Both the position numbers and the translations under genes were made by a program. A DNA stretch of 9,769 nucleotides from Myxococcales bacterium (GTDB lineage Bacteria; Myxococcota_A; Polyangia; Polyangiales; Polyangiaceae): positions 2,518 to 12,286 of the forward strand of contig JAAFHJ010000092.1 in NCBI GenBank assembly GCA_013298325.1. Reading direction: 5' to 3'. A model generated the notes under the pieces. The model did not search any database and had not been told where the DNA came from. It worked only from the letters and a program-made list of their open reading frames with translations. Positions 1 to 6,352 of the stretch are shown here, in pieces (within the stretch, counting starts at the first letter, position 1; each line of letters begins with the position of its first letter).

Positions 1-789
1 GGCACGTGCGGCGGTCGCTTCCGCGCTCGTCGGATGGCCGCGGAGGAGCTCAGTGTAGAGGTCGGCGGCCGCATGGTGGTCGCCCCGGCGTCGCGCCGCG
101 TTCGCGTCTGCAAACGCCGCGGAAGCGCTCACGCCCGGTGTCTCGACGGAAGGCGCCGGCGTACGGTCGTCGGGCACATCGATCGGGTGCGGCAGCGTTG
201 GCGGGGCTGCCGCGGCCGTAGAAGGGGCGTACCGAAAGGGTTCTCGTACTGGCCCCGTGGCGATGTTTGCGCTGGGGGGCGTCGCGGGTGCTTCCGTAGC
301 GGTCGCGGGTGCTTCCGGAGCGGTCGCACCTGCGGAAAAATGAGGGTGAATACCGACGTTTACCGGATGCTCGGGCGGCGCGACGACGCTCGTTGGGGGC
401 GCTGCTGGCGCGAAGAACGCGAGGACGGTGGTGCGCCCAGACGCGATCGCCGCGCTCGCGACGGTGAGGCTCGCGGCGGCGAGAATCCAAAGCGGAATCG
501 CTCGTCGGCGCCCTCGCGCGGCAACGGGGGCTTCGACAGCCGGCGGCGTCGGCACGTCCGGAACCGCGGGCGGAACCACGCGATCAAGGACGCCAGCGAG
601 GAGTTCGCCCCCATGCATCGGGAGCGGCGCATCGAGTTCGGCGGCGAAATCGGCGCGCACGTCCCGTTCAAAGCGGCAGACGGCGCACGTGGCCAAGTGG
701 CGGTCCAGCGTCGCTTGCTCAAGCGCCGTGAGGGTACCGAGAGCAGCGCGGTCGAGGAGTTCTTCTGGGTGAAGCTGAACGAGACTCAT
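1..789 (-). CDS. Zinc-finger anti-sigma factor with TPR-like C-terminus (partial, 3' end off window)
   Basis: The first 263 residues are visible and the reading frame is open to the window edge. The N-terminus has the zinc-finger anti-sigma (zf-HC2/ZAS) pattern: an early HPEELLDRAALG segment, then H31-x3-C35-x2-C38 (HLATCAVC). An Arg-rich stretch (92-96) precedes one hydrophobic membrane segment at about 97-118. An Ala/Pro/Thr-rich extracytoplasmic linker follows, with a duplicated 7-residue unit at about 156-170. From about 224 a TPR-like helical region begins (AFADANAARRRGDHHAAADL). By family knowledge the cytoplasmic ZAS domain binds and holds an ECF sigma factor at the membrane. The ATG overlaps the TGA of the sigma gene upstream (ATGA), so translation is probably coupled and the sigma factor is the likely partner. 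The trigger of release is not visible. C-terminal TPR-like regions occur in other myxobacterial anti-sigma factors, where they may bind envelope proteins (inference). Confidence 0.85.
   Translation of the reverse strand, partial: MSLVQLHPEELLDRAALGTLTALEQATLDRHLATCAVCRFERDVRADFAAELDAPLPMHGGELLAGVLDRVVPPAVPDVPTPPAVEAPVAARGRRRAIPLWILAAASLTVASAAIASGRTTVLAFFAPAAPPTSVVAPPEHPVNVGIHPHFSAGATAPEAPATATEAPATPPSANIATGPVREPFRYAPSTAAAAPPTLPHPIDVPDDRTPAPSVETPGVSASAAFADANAARRRGDHHAAADLYTELLRGHPTSAEATAARA
281..322. repeat. 21-bp tandem duplication inside the anti-sigma linker
   Basis: Two adjacent 21-base units (281-301 and 302-322) match at 20 of 21 positions, and the first bases of a third unit follow at 323-328. 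The length is a multiple of three, so on the minus strand it adds a seven-residue Ala/Pro/Thr/Glu unit to the extracytoplasmic linker without breaking the frame. It probably changes only linker length. Confidence 0.85.
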
Positions 790-1442
790 TGCTCCCCCTC
801 CTGTCCCGAAGTTCCGTTGGAAAAATCAGTGCCTACGAGCATTTCATGGAGTCGTGGATCGCCTTCTATGCGGCGCCGTAACGCCTCTTTCGCGAGCCGA
901 ACGCGGCTCCGCACGGTATTCACCGGCGCGCCCGATGCGTCAGCGACCTCTTCGAGCGACCAACCGAGCATATACCGAAGCGCCATCGCTTCCGCCTGTT
1001 CGTCCGGGAGCTCGTCCAGAATCGCGCGGAGCGCCTCTTTGCGGCGAACCGCCTCTGCCGTCGCCGCCGGCGATGCGTCCCTCGACGGCAGCTCGTCCCC
1101 GTCGACGCCTTCCGCGGCCCGGTTCCAACGAACGCGCGACCGCTTTCGCGCCGCGACGGCCGTCCGGACCGCAATGCGCGCGCCAAAGGATGCCGGTTCG
1201 CACTCGCGGCGAAAGCTGGGGAGCGCTTGGACAAGTGCAATCAGCGATTGCTGAACGACATCATCTACTTCCGCATGAGCCGAACCAAGCACCATTTGGA
1301 CGACGCGGACCATTCGTGGCGCAACAAGCTCCAAGAGCTTTCGGGTCGCGACGAGGTCTCCGCGGGCGGCGGCGTCCGCAAACGCCATCGCCGGCGATAG
1401 CGGCCGTGCTTCGGGGGCGGTGGTGGTCTGCATGCGGTTCAC
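786..1442 (-). CDS. ECF-type RNA polymerase sigma factor
   Basis: This 218-residue protein has the two-domain layout of group IV (ECF) sigma factors. Region 2 spans about 37-103 and includes the region 2.2-like core AEVDDVVQQSLIALVQAL (57-73) and a basic end at 99-104. A short acidic/Ala-rich linker (about 109-130) leads to region 4 (about 136-192). There, LPDEQAEAMALRYMLGWSLEEVA is followed by the recognition helix around GAPVNTVRSRVRLAKEALRR. It would direct RNA polymerase to a specific set of promoters. Acidic residues D60 and D61 remain in region 2.2, unlike ECF43 factors that need phosphorylation to replace missing charge, so anti-sigma control is the simpler model. I chose the GTG at 1442 because AGGA lies 4 bases upstream; ATG at 1433 is an alternative. 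The gene lies 52 bases downstream of the barrel-protein gene, and its stop overlaps the anti-sigma start. The exact ECF subgroup cannot be named from reading alone. Confidence 0.93.
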   Translation of the reverse strand: MNRMQTTTAPEARPLSPAMAFADAAARGDLVATRKLLELVAPRMVRVVQMVLGSAHAEVDDVVQQSLIALVQALPSFRRECEPASFGARIAVRTAVAARKRSRVRWNRAAEGVDGDELPSRDASPAATAEAVRRKEALRAILDELPDEQAEAMALRYMLGWSLEEVADASGAPVNTVRSRVRLAKEALRRRIEGDPRLHEMLVGTDFSNGTSGQEGEQ

Positions 1443-1494
1443 GCGTTCCTAGAGGCGCCCCCGCAGCAAAGCGATCACCGCTCCCGGCCGATTC

Positions 1495-2766
1495 TCAGAA
1501 ATCGAGGTTGTAGAAGCCGCTCGCGCCAAGAAAGATCGTCGTCGTTGTGCTCGCGTCCGCAAACGTAGCTGGCGTGTAGTTGTTCGGCCGGTCGATGGCG
1601 GGCGGGTGGCTGACCGTCCCGTAGTAGGCGGAAATTTTTGGAATAAGCCGCAACGACTGCCCCAACTTGACGTGGTAGCCGATGCCAAATCCGTACTCGA
1701 TGGCCGACGCCTCCTCTGGGACAAGGTCACCAGGGCCCGTCATCCCGTTCCCGGCGAAAAAGCGCTTTCCGAGGCCGCCTTCGAAATACAGGCCAGCAAC
1801 GTCTGGGTTGGTCAGGTAGCCGATGTGCCCCTGGACGGCGGTCATGCCTGGGTCTGCCGACGCCGTTTTCTGAAAGACTGCGCTGATATACAGCGTCTTA
1901 AGGCGGATACCGGCCTCGAACTCATAGGCGGCGCTCGAAACGTCGGCGGTGTTCCCGAGGTAGGCGAGGGCACCGCCCGCCATGAAACTGTTTGGCTTGC
2001 TCGTCGGCTTGATCGTCGGCGCGATTGCGTAGCCGCCGCTGTTTGTGGTCGCCGCGCCCGTCCCGGTCCCGGTCCCCGTGCCGTTCGGCCGCGTATCGGT
2101 CGGCGGCGTGTACGTGTTGGGGGGGGTGTAGGTGTTCGGCGGCGTCGGCGTATACGCGACACCGGCCGCGTTGACTGCGACCGTCGCCTTCCGGGACTCG
2201 CGCTCATTCAGCGTGACCGTCGTCTCGCCGTTGCCCTGGGTCGCGGTGACGACCACGTGGTATGTGCCTGGATTTACTGGTCTTTCCAGGCCAATGAGCG
2301 CGTCCGGCAGCGCCGCATCGTTCACGTAGAGGCCAGTCACCGTCGAGGTTGCCGGCGTGACGACGATCGTCAGCTTCGGGACGCGCCCCTCGACCTGGGG
2401 GAGTTCGCGTTGGCCGGCTTTGTAGGCATCCTTAAACGCCTGCGGGGCGCTGTCGGCCGGCGGCGTCCGGAGCATCGTCCGGTAGCTCTCGACCGACTCC
2501 ACCAGGCGCCCGGTGAGCGCCTGGCACTGGGCCACGTGGAGCTGGTTCGTGGGGGCGCTGAAGAGCGATTCGGCGGCCTGGAACTTTGCAAGTGCTTCCG
2601 GATATTTACCGCTCCCCTGCAGCGTCATCCCCTCGGCAAACGCCGCGCGCGCCGCATTTTTCCGATCGGCCTCGCTCAACCCCTGGGCCGAGGCGGTCGC
2701 CGGGAAGAGCGCCGGAGCTGCAAGGACGAAAGTCGCGAAGAATGCGAAAGTACGGGTAAATTTCAT
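1495..2766 (-). CDS. Secreted TPR/PEGA-like protein with C-terminal outer-membrane beta-barrel
   Basis: This 423-residue protein begins with a clear Sec signal peptide: basic start, hydrophobic 7-20, and likely cleavage after ATASA at residue 27. Residues about 36-125 are Ala-rich helical and TPR-like (AAFAEGMTLQGSGKYPEALA and similar). Residues about 130-200 look like a small beta domain of PEGA type (KLTIVVTP, PVNPGTYHVVVTA). A low-complexity linker with repeated NTYTPP and TG units spans about 205-245. From about 258 to the end there are alternating hydrophobic strands with Gly/Tyr turns, and the last residue is Phe (FYNLDF). This fits an outer-membrane barrel recognised by the BAM complex. 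TPR and PEGA domains next to Ser/Thr kinases are common in myxobacteria. No specific function is known to me; a link between periplasm and outer membrane is inferred. It is 55 bases downstream of the kinase gene, with no clear ribosome site before the ATG. The methionine is supported by the signal peptide that follows it. Confidence 0.8.
   Translation of the reverse strand: MKFTRTFAFFATFVLAAPALFPATASAQGLSEADRKNAARAAFAEGMTLQGSGKYPEALAKFQAAESLFSAPTNQLHVAQCQALTGRLVESVESYRTMLRTPPADSAPQAFKDAYKAGQRELPQVEGRVPKLTIVVTPATSTVTGLYVNDAALPDALIGLERPVNPGTYHVVVTATQGNGETTVTLNERESRKATVAVNAAGVAYTPTPPNTYTPPNTYTPPTDTRPNGTGTGTGTGAATTNSGGYAIAPTIKPTSKPNSFMAGGALAYLGNTADVSSAAYEFEAGIRLKTLYISAVFQKTASADPGMTAVQGHIGYLTNPDVAGLYFEGGLGKRFFAGNGMTGPGDLVPEEASAIEYGFGIGYHVKLGQSLRLIPKISAYYGTVSHPPAIDRPNNYTPATFADASTTTTIFLGASGFYNLDF
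2057..2150. repeat. Low-complexity tandem repeats with a C8 homopolymer in the barrel-protein linker
   Basis: The coding DNA for the linker has a run of GGGACC-type hexamers (2057-2082), which gives the Thr-Gly repeat. Beyond it are 18-base units that give NTYTPP repeats. Between the latter lies a run of eight G on the plus strand (2119-2126), read as C8 in the gene. Such tracts are prone to slippage. Loss or gain of one base here would remove the barrel domain but leave the signal peptide and TPR part. Confidence 0.75.
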
Positions 2767-2821
2767 GGGGTAGAGATCGCGGGCGGAAGGGCCATCGCGA
2801 GGGACGGCGCGGGACGACGGC

Positions 2822-4273
2822 TCAGTAACCGGTCTTGGACGTGACGTCCTTGGGATTGTTCGGTGCAGCCGTCGCTGTCGTGGTCGCCGTTGCGGTCGGC
2901 TTCGTAGGGGGCGTCTTGACGGGCGGCGTCTTCCCGGGAGTCACCTTCGCTGCGGACGTCGCCGAAGGCGGCGGACTGACCGGAAGGTCGTCTGCTGGAG
3001 GAACGACGATCGGCTCGTCGATCTTTGCCGGAGTCGTCGTTGCGGCCGGCATCATCGCCGCACGAGGCTCGATCGGCGCCTTTTTCGTGAGCATATACGC
3101 GGCCATGCCGGCACCACCAAGCGCAACGACCGCCGTGAATACACCGATCGCGACCCAGGGAGCGCCGCTCGGCGGGGCGTTGTACGACGCGGAAAGGCCC
3201 CCCTGCGTGTTCGCGTGGGCCATCGGCGGGGCGTACCCGGGATTGCCCGGCGGGTAGTAGCCGGGGTTCGCCGTGGCGGCGTAGGGGTTCGGCGTCGACG
3301 AAAAGTGGGGATTGTGAGTCTGGGGCGGCGTTGTCGCCGGCACCGCCGAGTAGGGGCCGCCCTGAGAAGGGAGCGACCCACGCGCAGCGTGATTCGCGAC
3401 GGCCACGAGCGCTTCAGCTTGCTCGCCGACCGACGAAAACCGGACGTTCGGGTCCCGTTCCAACGATCGAGCGACCCACGCATCAAACTCGGGCGGAAGG
3501 CCCGGCACGAACGACGTTGCCGGTGTCACCGGGGCGGTGCAGATCTTAACGAGCAAATCCCCAATAGATTCGCCGTCAAAAGGGAGGTTTCCCGTCACAC
3601 ACCGGAAGGCAATCACGCCCATCGACCAGATGTCGGTTCGGTGATCGACGGCCCGAAGGCCGCGCGCCTGCTCCGGCGACATGTAGTAGGGCGTCCCAAG
3701 AAGGGCGCCTGTCTTCGTCCCCGAGCTCGCAGCGAGGCTCTGCGCGTCCTTCATTTTCGCAATGCCGAAATCGAGGACTTTCGGGACTTCCTCGTCGTCG
3801 TCATTGCTGCGCGTAAGAAAGATATTCTCCGGTTTCAGGTCTCGGTGGACGACGCCATGCTCATGAGCGCGCGCGACACCGCGAGACACTTGCTGAAGAA
3901 TTTTAGCTACTTCTACAAGCGGCATTCGCCCGACGCGATCGAGGCGCTTGTCGAGGGGCTCCCCGGAAAGCATTTCCATCACGATGAAGGGCGTCCCCTC
4001 CTCGGTGAGACCATGATCGAAGATCTGGATCGCATGCTTCGACTGAATCTTCGCGGCGGCGCGCGCCTCGTTGTCGAAGCGCGTGCGCGCCTCTTTGTCT
4101 TTCGCGTGGTCGTCCTCAATGAACTTAATCGCGAAGCGGGAGCCGAGCGAGATGTGCCGCGCTTCCCAGACGGATCCCATCCCTCCGCGGCCAATCATTT
4201 GTACGAGTTCGTACTTCCCGGCGACAGGGCTCTGGACGGGCGGAATGGGCGCGGACGCGGAAGTATCGCTCAT
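2822..4273 (-). CDS. Transmembrane Hanks-type serine/threonine protein kinase
   Basis: The 483-residue protein carries a complete kinase domain at about 21-292. It has a Gly-rich loop GRGGMGSV (29-35), invariant lysine K50 (FAIKF), a likely helix-C glutamate E69, and catalytic loop HRDLKPEN (143-150, D145). DFG (168-170), an activation segment ending GTPYYMSPEQ (193-202), and DIWSMGV (214-220) complete it. All catalytic residues are present, so it should be active. A Pro/Asn/Tyr/Gly-rich juxtamembrane segment (about 301-371) precedes one membrane helix (373-395). The last 88 residues are Pro/Thr/Lys-rich and would lie in the periplasm; they contain no PASTA or other folded domain that I can see. 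The kinase would phosphorylate Ser/Thr on cytoplasmic partners. The first gene of the apparent operon, it precedes the barrel protein, the ECF sigma and the anti-sigma, which are candidate partners (inference). There is no strong ribosome site before the ATG. Confidence 0.95.
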   Translation of the reverse strand: MSDTSASAPIPPVQSPVAGKYELVQMIGRGGMGSVWEARHISLGSRFAIKFIEDDHAKDKEARTRFDNEARAAAKIQSKHAIQIFDHGLTEEGTPFIVMEMLSGEPLDKRLDRVGRMPLVEVAKILQQVSRGVARAHEHGVVHRDLKPENIFLTRSNDDDEEVPKVLDFGIAKMKDAQSLAASSGTKTGALLGTPYYMSPEQARGLRAVDHRTDIWSMGVIAFRCVTGNLPFDGESIGDLLVKICTAPVTPATSFVPGLPPEFDAWVARSLERDPNVRFSSVGEQAEALVAVANHAARGSLPSQGGPYSAVPATTPPQTHNPHFSSTPNPYAATANPGYYPPGNPGYAPPMAHANTQGGLSASYNAPPSGAPWVAIGVFTAVVALGGAGMAAYMLTKKAPIEPRAAMMPAATTTPAKIDEPIVVPPADDLPVSPPPSATSAAKVTPGKTPPVKTPPTKPTATATTTATAAPNNPKDVTSKTGY

Positions 4274-4536
4274 AGATGGCTCACGGAACGGGGCCGTTTA
4301 GCACGCGATGTGCCTAACGGTGGAACGCTATCGGTCGTCGCGCCCCACGTAAAGGAACGCAGGCATTTTTCACGCGCTGAACGTGTGGGCGAGGGCATGG
4401 TGTGAACGCGCGCACCCATGGTCCCCGATCGTCGTTCCCCGGCTTCCGCCTCACGGCAGCCCGTTCGGGAGCGGATAGGCGACGGGGAATGGGTCATGGA
4501 AAGCTGCCCGTGAAGCATGCGAGGCAAAGTAGCGCA

Positions 4537-4553
4537 GTGCGAGGTCGCACCTC
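4537..4553. promoter_or_regulatory. Nested inverted repeats, candidate operator
   Basis: GTGCGAGGTCGCAC (4537-4550) is a perfect inverted repeat with 6-base arms around GG. It overlaps a second one, GAGGTCGCACCTC (4541-4553), with 5-base arms around CGC. The pair sits just upstream of the AT-rich stretch in front of the divergent gene at 4593, where a repressor or activator site would be expected. No T-run follows, so it is not a terminator. The binding protein is unknown. Confidence 0.4.
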
Positions 4554-4582
4554 TCAATTGGATGAAGAATTATGTTTTAAAA

Positions 4583-4592
4583 ACAACGTTGT
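4583..4592. promoter_or_regulatory. Perfect 10-bp palindrome ACAACGTTGT at the gene start
   Basis: ACAACGTTGT is its own reverse complement and lies right before the earliest possible start codon (GTG at 4593) and 10-50 bases before the alternatives. Its place at the promoter/start border of an AT-rich island suggests a binding site, but a chance palindrome of this length is possible. Confidence 0.3.
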
Positions 4593-5405
4593 GTGCGCTC
4601 GATGTCTTCGGCACGATATGTGCTGATTCCGTCGGAGATGACTGCACCACGCTCGGACCGATTCCCTTTTCTCGCTCCGCTCGACGACCGTCGCGACGAT
4701 TTGCTCGCGCTTTGGAGCTTCCCGCTCCTCGCGTTGCGCACGAAATTGGACGAGCTGGCCGCCGACTACCCGGAAAAGGTCGCCGTCGAACTCTTCTGGG
4801 TCGGGGACACCGAAGCGCCGGGTGCGAGTCCTTTCCTCGCACCCCTTGGAGGCGCTGATCGGCGGTCGCTGGCTGTTCGGAGCGTCATCGGAGGACCGGG
4901 ACCGATGCTCGGGTCGCGCCACCCCTGGTCGGCGGGACGCCCGCTCGGCCACCTTATGACGCTCGTCAGCGACCGCTTTCCGTCGCTTCGTGCCGTTTTT
5001 CCCGACGCCGCAGCGGTGTCTCTCTTCTGCAACGAAGTTCCTGAGGGGCCGCGGAATCGACGGTACGTTTCCGTGCTCCCGATCGACGCGATGACCCTCG
5101 CCGGCGGCTTTACCGGCCTTGGGGGCGTGCGTCCGCGGCACATCCTTGATGGTCTGTCGATCGAGGTGCCCGCCGCGCTGTTCCAAGCGACCCGGCGAAG
5201 GAAGGACCCTCGCCTCGCACGCCTCCACACGCGCCTCGGGATGGTTCCCGGACGGGCGGGCGGCGGGCCGATCTGGGTGCAGCCCGAGACGAACACCGGG
5301 AAATTCCTCTTCCAGCTCGACGGCGCACTTGGCGGCATCGGGGGCGACGCAGAGGCAGCAACGATGTACGCGTTTGAAGACGATTTCTATCTGCAAATCC
5401 ACTGA
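4593..5405 (+). CDS. DUF1963 (YwqG)-like protein of unknown function
   Basis: The 270-residue reading frame resembles the DUF1963/YwqG family in layout. A middle segment with GRPLGHLMTLVSDRFP (about 115-130) leads into a strand AAAVSLFCNEVPEG. A C-terminal block has GGPIWVQPE, then KFLFQLDG, then a GD-containing turn and a final strand ending FYLQIH. In the family these correspond to the pro-Leu-thr-F..Q-D region and the W-I-Q...L-Q-D-WGD block. The match is by eye and moderate. There is no signal peptide, so it should be cytoplasmic. The function of the family is poorly known and I assign none. The start is uncertain: GTG 4593, ATG 4602 and ATG 4638 are in frame, and none has a well-spaced ribosome site (GGAG directly abuts 4638). 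The gene is divergent from the kinase operon and stands alone, with the next intrinsic terminator about 100 bases past its stop. Confidence 0.65.
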   Translation: MRSMSSARYVLIPSEMTAPRSDRFPFLAPLDDRRDDLLALWSFPLLALRTKLDELAADYPEKVAVELFWVGDTEAPGASPFLAPLGGADRRSLAVRSVIGGPGPMLGSRHPWSAGRPLGHLMTLVSDRFPSLRAVFPDAAAVSLFCNEVPEGPRNRRYVSVLPIDAMTLAGGFTGLGGVRPRHILDGLSIEVPAALFQATRRRKDPRLARLHTRLGMVPGRAGGGPIWVQPETNTGKFLFQLDGALGGIGGDAEAATMYAFEDDFYLQIH

Positions 5406-5506
5406 CTCTCAATGCGCCGACCGCGCGCGCCTTGAAAACTGCCTTCTCGACGGCATGCGCCGTTCGCGAGGCGCAAGCAACCGGCTACTTTCCGTTTGCC
5501 GGGAGG

Positions 5507-5540
5507 AAGACCTCGGGCGAATTCGCTCGAGGTCTTTTCT
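5507..5540 (+). terminator. Intrinsic terminator upstream of the dienelactone hydrolase gene
   Basis: AAGACCTCG (5507-5515) pairs perfectly with CGAGGTCTT (5528-5536). A G-U pair and three more G-C pairs extend the stem to an AATT loop (5520-5523), giving 13 pairs. The T-run is TTTT at 5535-5538, whose first two bases are in the stem. It ends plus-strand transcription about 100 bases after the DUF1963-like gene and 45 bases before the next start codon. It could also act as an attenuator for the downstream gene. Confidence 0.8.
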
Positions 5541-5583
5541 GGTTTCTGCCCCCTCACATCGATTTTCTACACAGGTGCGCGCC

Positions 5584-6291
5584 ATGACGAACGATGGATG
5601 GATCGACATCGCCACCGACGACGGTCCCATGGGGGGCTTCCTTGCCCTTCCACCGACCGGTAGCGGACCTGGCATTCTCCTTCTCCAGGAAATTTTTGGA
5701 GTCAATTCGCATATTCGCGCGGTCGCCCGGCAATACGCGGCCGATGGCTTCGTCGTCCTCGCGCCGGACCTCTTTTGGCGCCGTTCGCCGCGGATCGAGC
5801 TGGCCTACGGCCCCGAAGAGAGAAAGAGCGGCTTCGAGCATCTCCAAGCAATTGGTTTTCCGCAACTTTCCCGCGATGTTGCGGTGGCGGGGGCCACACT
5901 CCGCCGCCGCGCGGAACTCAGCGGAAAGACGGCCACCCTCGGCTTCTGCGCCGGCGGAACCCTCGCCTTTCTCGCGGCTGCCGACGGGGCCGTCGACCTC
6001 GCTGTCTCCTATTACGGGGGCGGCACTCAGCATTTCCTAAGTCGTGCGCCGGAGGTAAAGGCCCCACTCCTCTTTCATTTCGGAGGTGCCGACGCCCACA
6101 TCCCCGCCGAAGCTGTCGCCGCGATCCGCGAAGCATTTGCGAAACGGGCCGACGTCGACGTCCGCGTGCACGAAGGCGCCCAGCACGGATTCAACTGCTG
6201 GGCCCGCGACGCCTACTCGATGGGCTCCGCACTGACAGCCCGCGGGCAGACCCTTTCGTTTCTCGCCAAACACCGCGTCTTCGACCGTTAG
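5584..6291 (+). CDS. Dienelactone hydrolase family protein
   Basis: The 235-residue alpha/beta hydrolase fits the usual length of dienelactone hydrolases (about 230-240). The catalytic Cys is C122 in the nucleophile elbow GFCAGG; D170 (GGADAH) and H201 (QHGF) complete the Cys-Asp-His triad. E36 in LLLQEIFGVN is the family glutamate that tunes the cysteine. The opening beta-strand block around 14-35 and the PDLFWR segment (61-66) are also typical. Classical members open the dienelactone ring in chlorocatechol breakdown, but most genome members, probably this one too, are hydrolases of unknown substrate, since no catechol-pathway gene is near. There is no signal peptide, so it is cytoplasmic. 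I start at ATG 5584, with AGG about 8 bases upstream. The frame stays open further 5' but there it overlaps the preceding gene and lacks family sequence. A terminator stands on each side, so it is probably a single-gene unit. Confidence 0.93.
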   Translation: MTNDGWIDIATDDGPMGGFLALPPTGSGPGILLLQEIFGVNSHIRAVARQYAADGFVVLAPDLFWRRSPRIELAYGPEERKSGFEHLQAIGFPQLSRDVAVAGATLRRRAELSGKTATLGFCAGGTLAFLAAADGAVDLAVSYYGGGTQHFLSRAPEVKAPLLFHFGGADAHIPAEAVAAIREAFAKRADVDVRVHEGAQHGFNCWARDAYSMGSALTARGQTLSFLAKHRVFDR

Positions 6292-6301
6292 TTCCAAACG
6301 A

Positions 6302-6333
6302 AAACCCCCGGAAGCGGCTGCTCCCGGGGGTTT
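6302..6333. terminator. Bidirectional intrinsic terminator between convergent genes
   Basis: AAACCCCCGG (6302-6311) pairs with CCGGGGGTTT (6324-6333), and AGC/GCT inside the loop (6313-6315 with 6320-6322) can extend the stem. A T-run follows on the plus strand and four A (6301-6304) precede it, which read as T's on the minus strand. It thus serves the hydrolase gene (stop 6291) and the YceI gene (stop at 6353) together. Confidence 0.9.
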
Positions 6334-6352
6334 CTCCGTCACGTCGTCCGGG

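Larger units (their letters stand above)
4274..4592. other. Divergent intergenic region between the kinase operon and the DUF1963-like gene
   Basis: No convincing gene lies in these 319 bases. It must hold the start signals of two divergent units. The left two-thirds are GC-rich with no clear promoter; a short TTTTTC run is at 4366-4371. The right end changes abruptly to an AT-rich stretch (about 4554-4590) with a CATAAT-like hexamer on the minus strand (4571-4576 read in reverse is a weak match). Two palindromic elements flank this stretch and are listed separately. Loose complementarity between 4451-4459 and 4504-4513 has a bulge and I give it little weight. I could not place -35/-10 pairs with proper spacing on either strand. 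Confidence 0.6.

Noticed and set aside
34..1254. Long plus-strand open frame antisense to the anti-sigma and sigma genes
   Set aside because: Very Arg-rich with no recognisable motif; the opposite strand carries a clear sigma/anti-sigma pair with an ATGA overlap.
1606..2844. Long plus-strand open frame (412 codons) antisense to the barrel-protein gene
   Set aside because: Arg/Gly-rich composition typical of a shadow frame in GC-rich DNA; no domain, and the minus-strand product has a signal peptide, domains and a barrel.
3215..4405. Long plus-strand open frame antisense to the kinase
   Set aside because: It is a reverse-strand shadow of the kinase, whose catalytic motifs are all intact.
4270..4557. 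95-codon minus-strand frame upstream of the kinase gene
   Set aside because: Arg/Ser-rich, no motif, no ribosome site, and it overlaps the promoter region.
5470..5506. Resemblance of GCGCAAGCAACCGGCTAC to part of a c-di-GMP (GEMM) riboswitch
   Set aside because: Only a short local resemblance; the other conserved half of the aptamer is missing.
5119..5583. In-frame upstream extension of the dienelactone hydrolase
   Set aside because: It overlaps the DUF1963-like gene, runs through the terminator hairpin, and adds no family sequence; ATG 5584 has a ribosome site and starts at the expected length.
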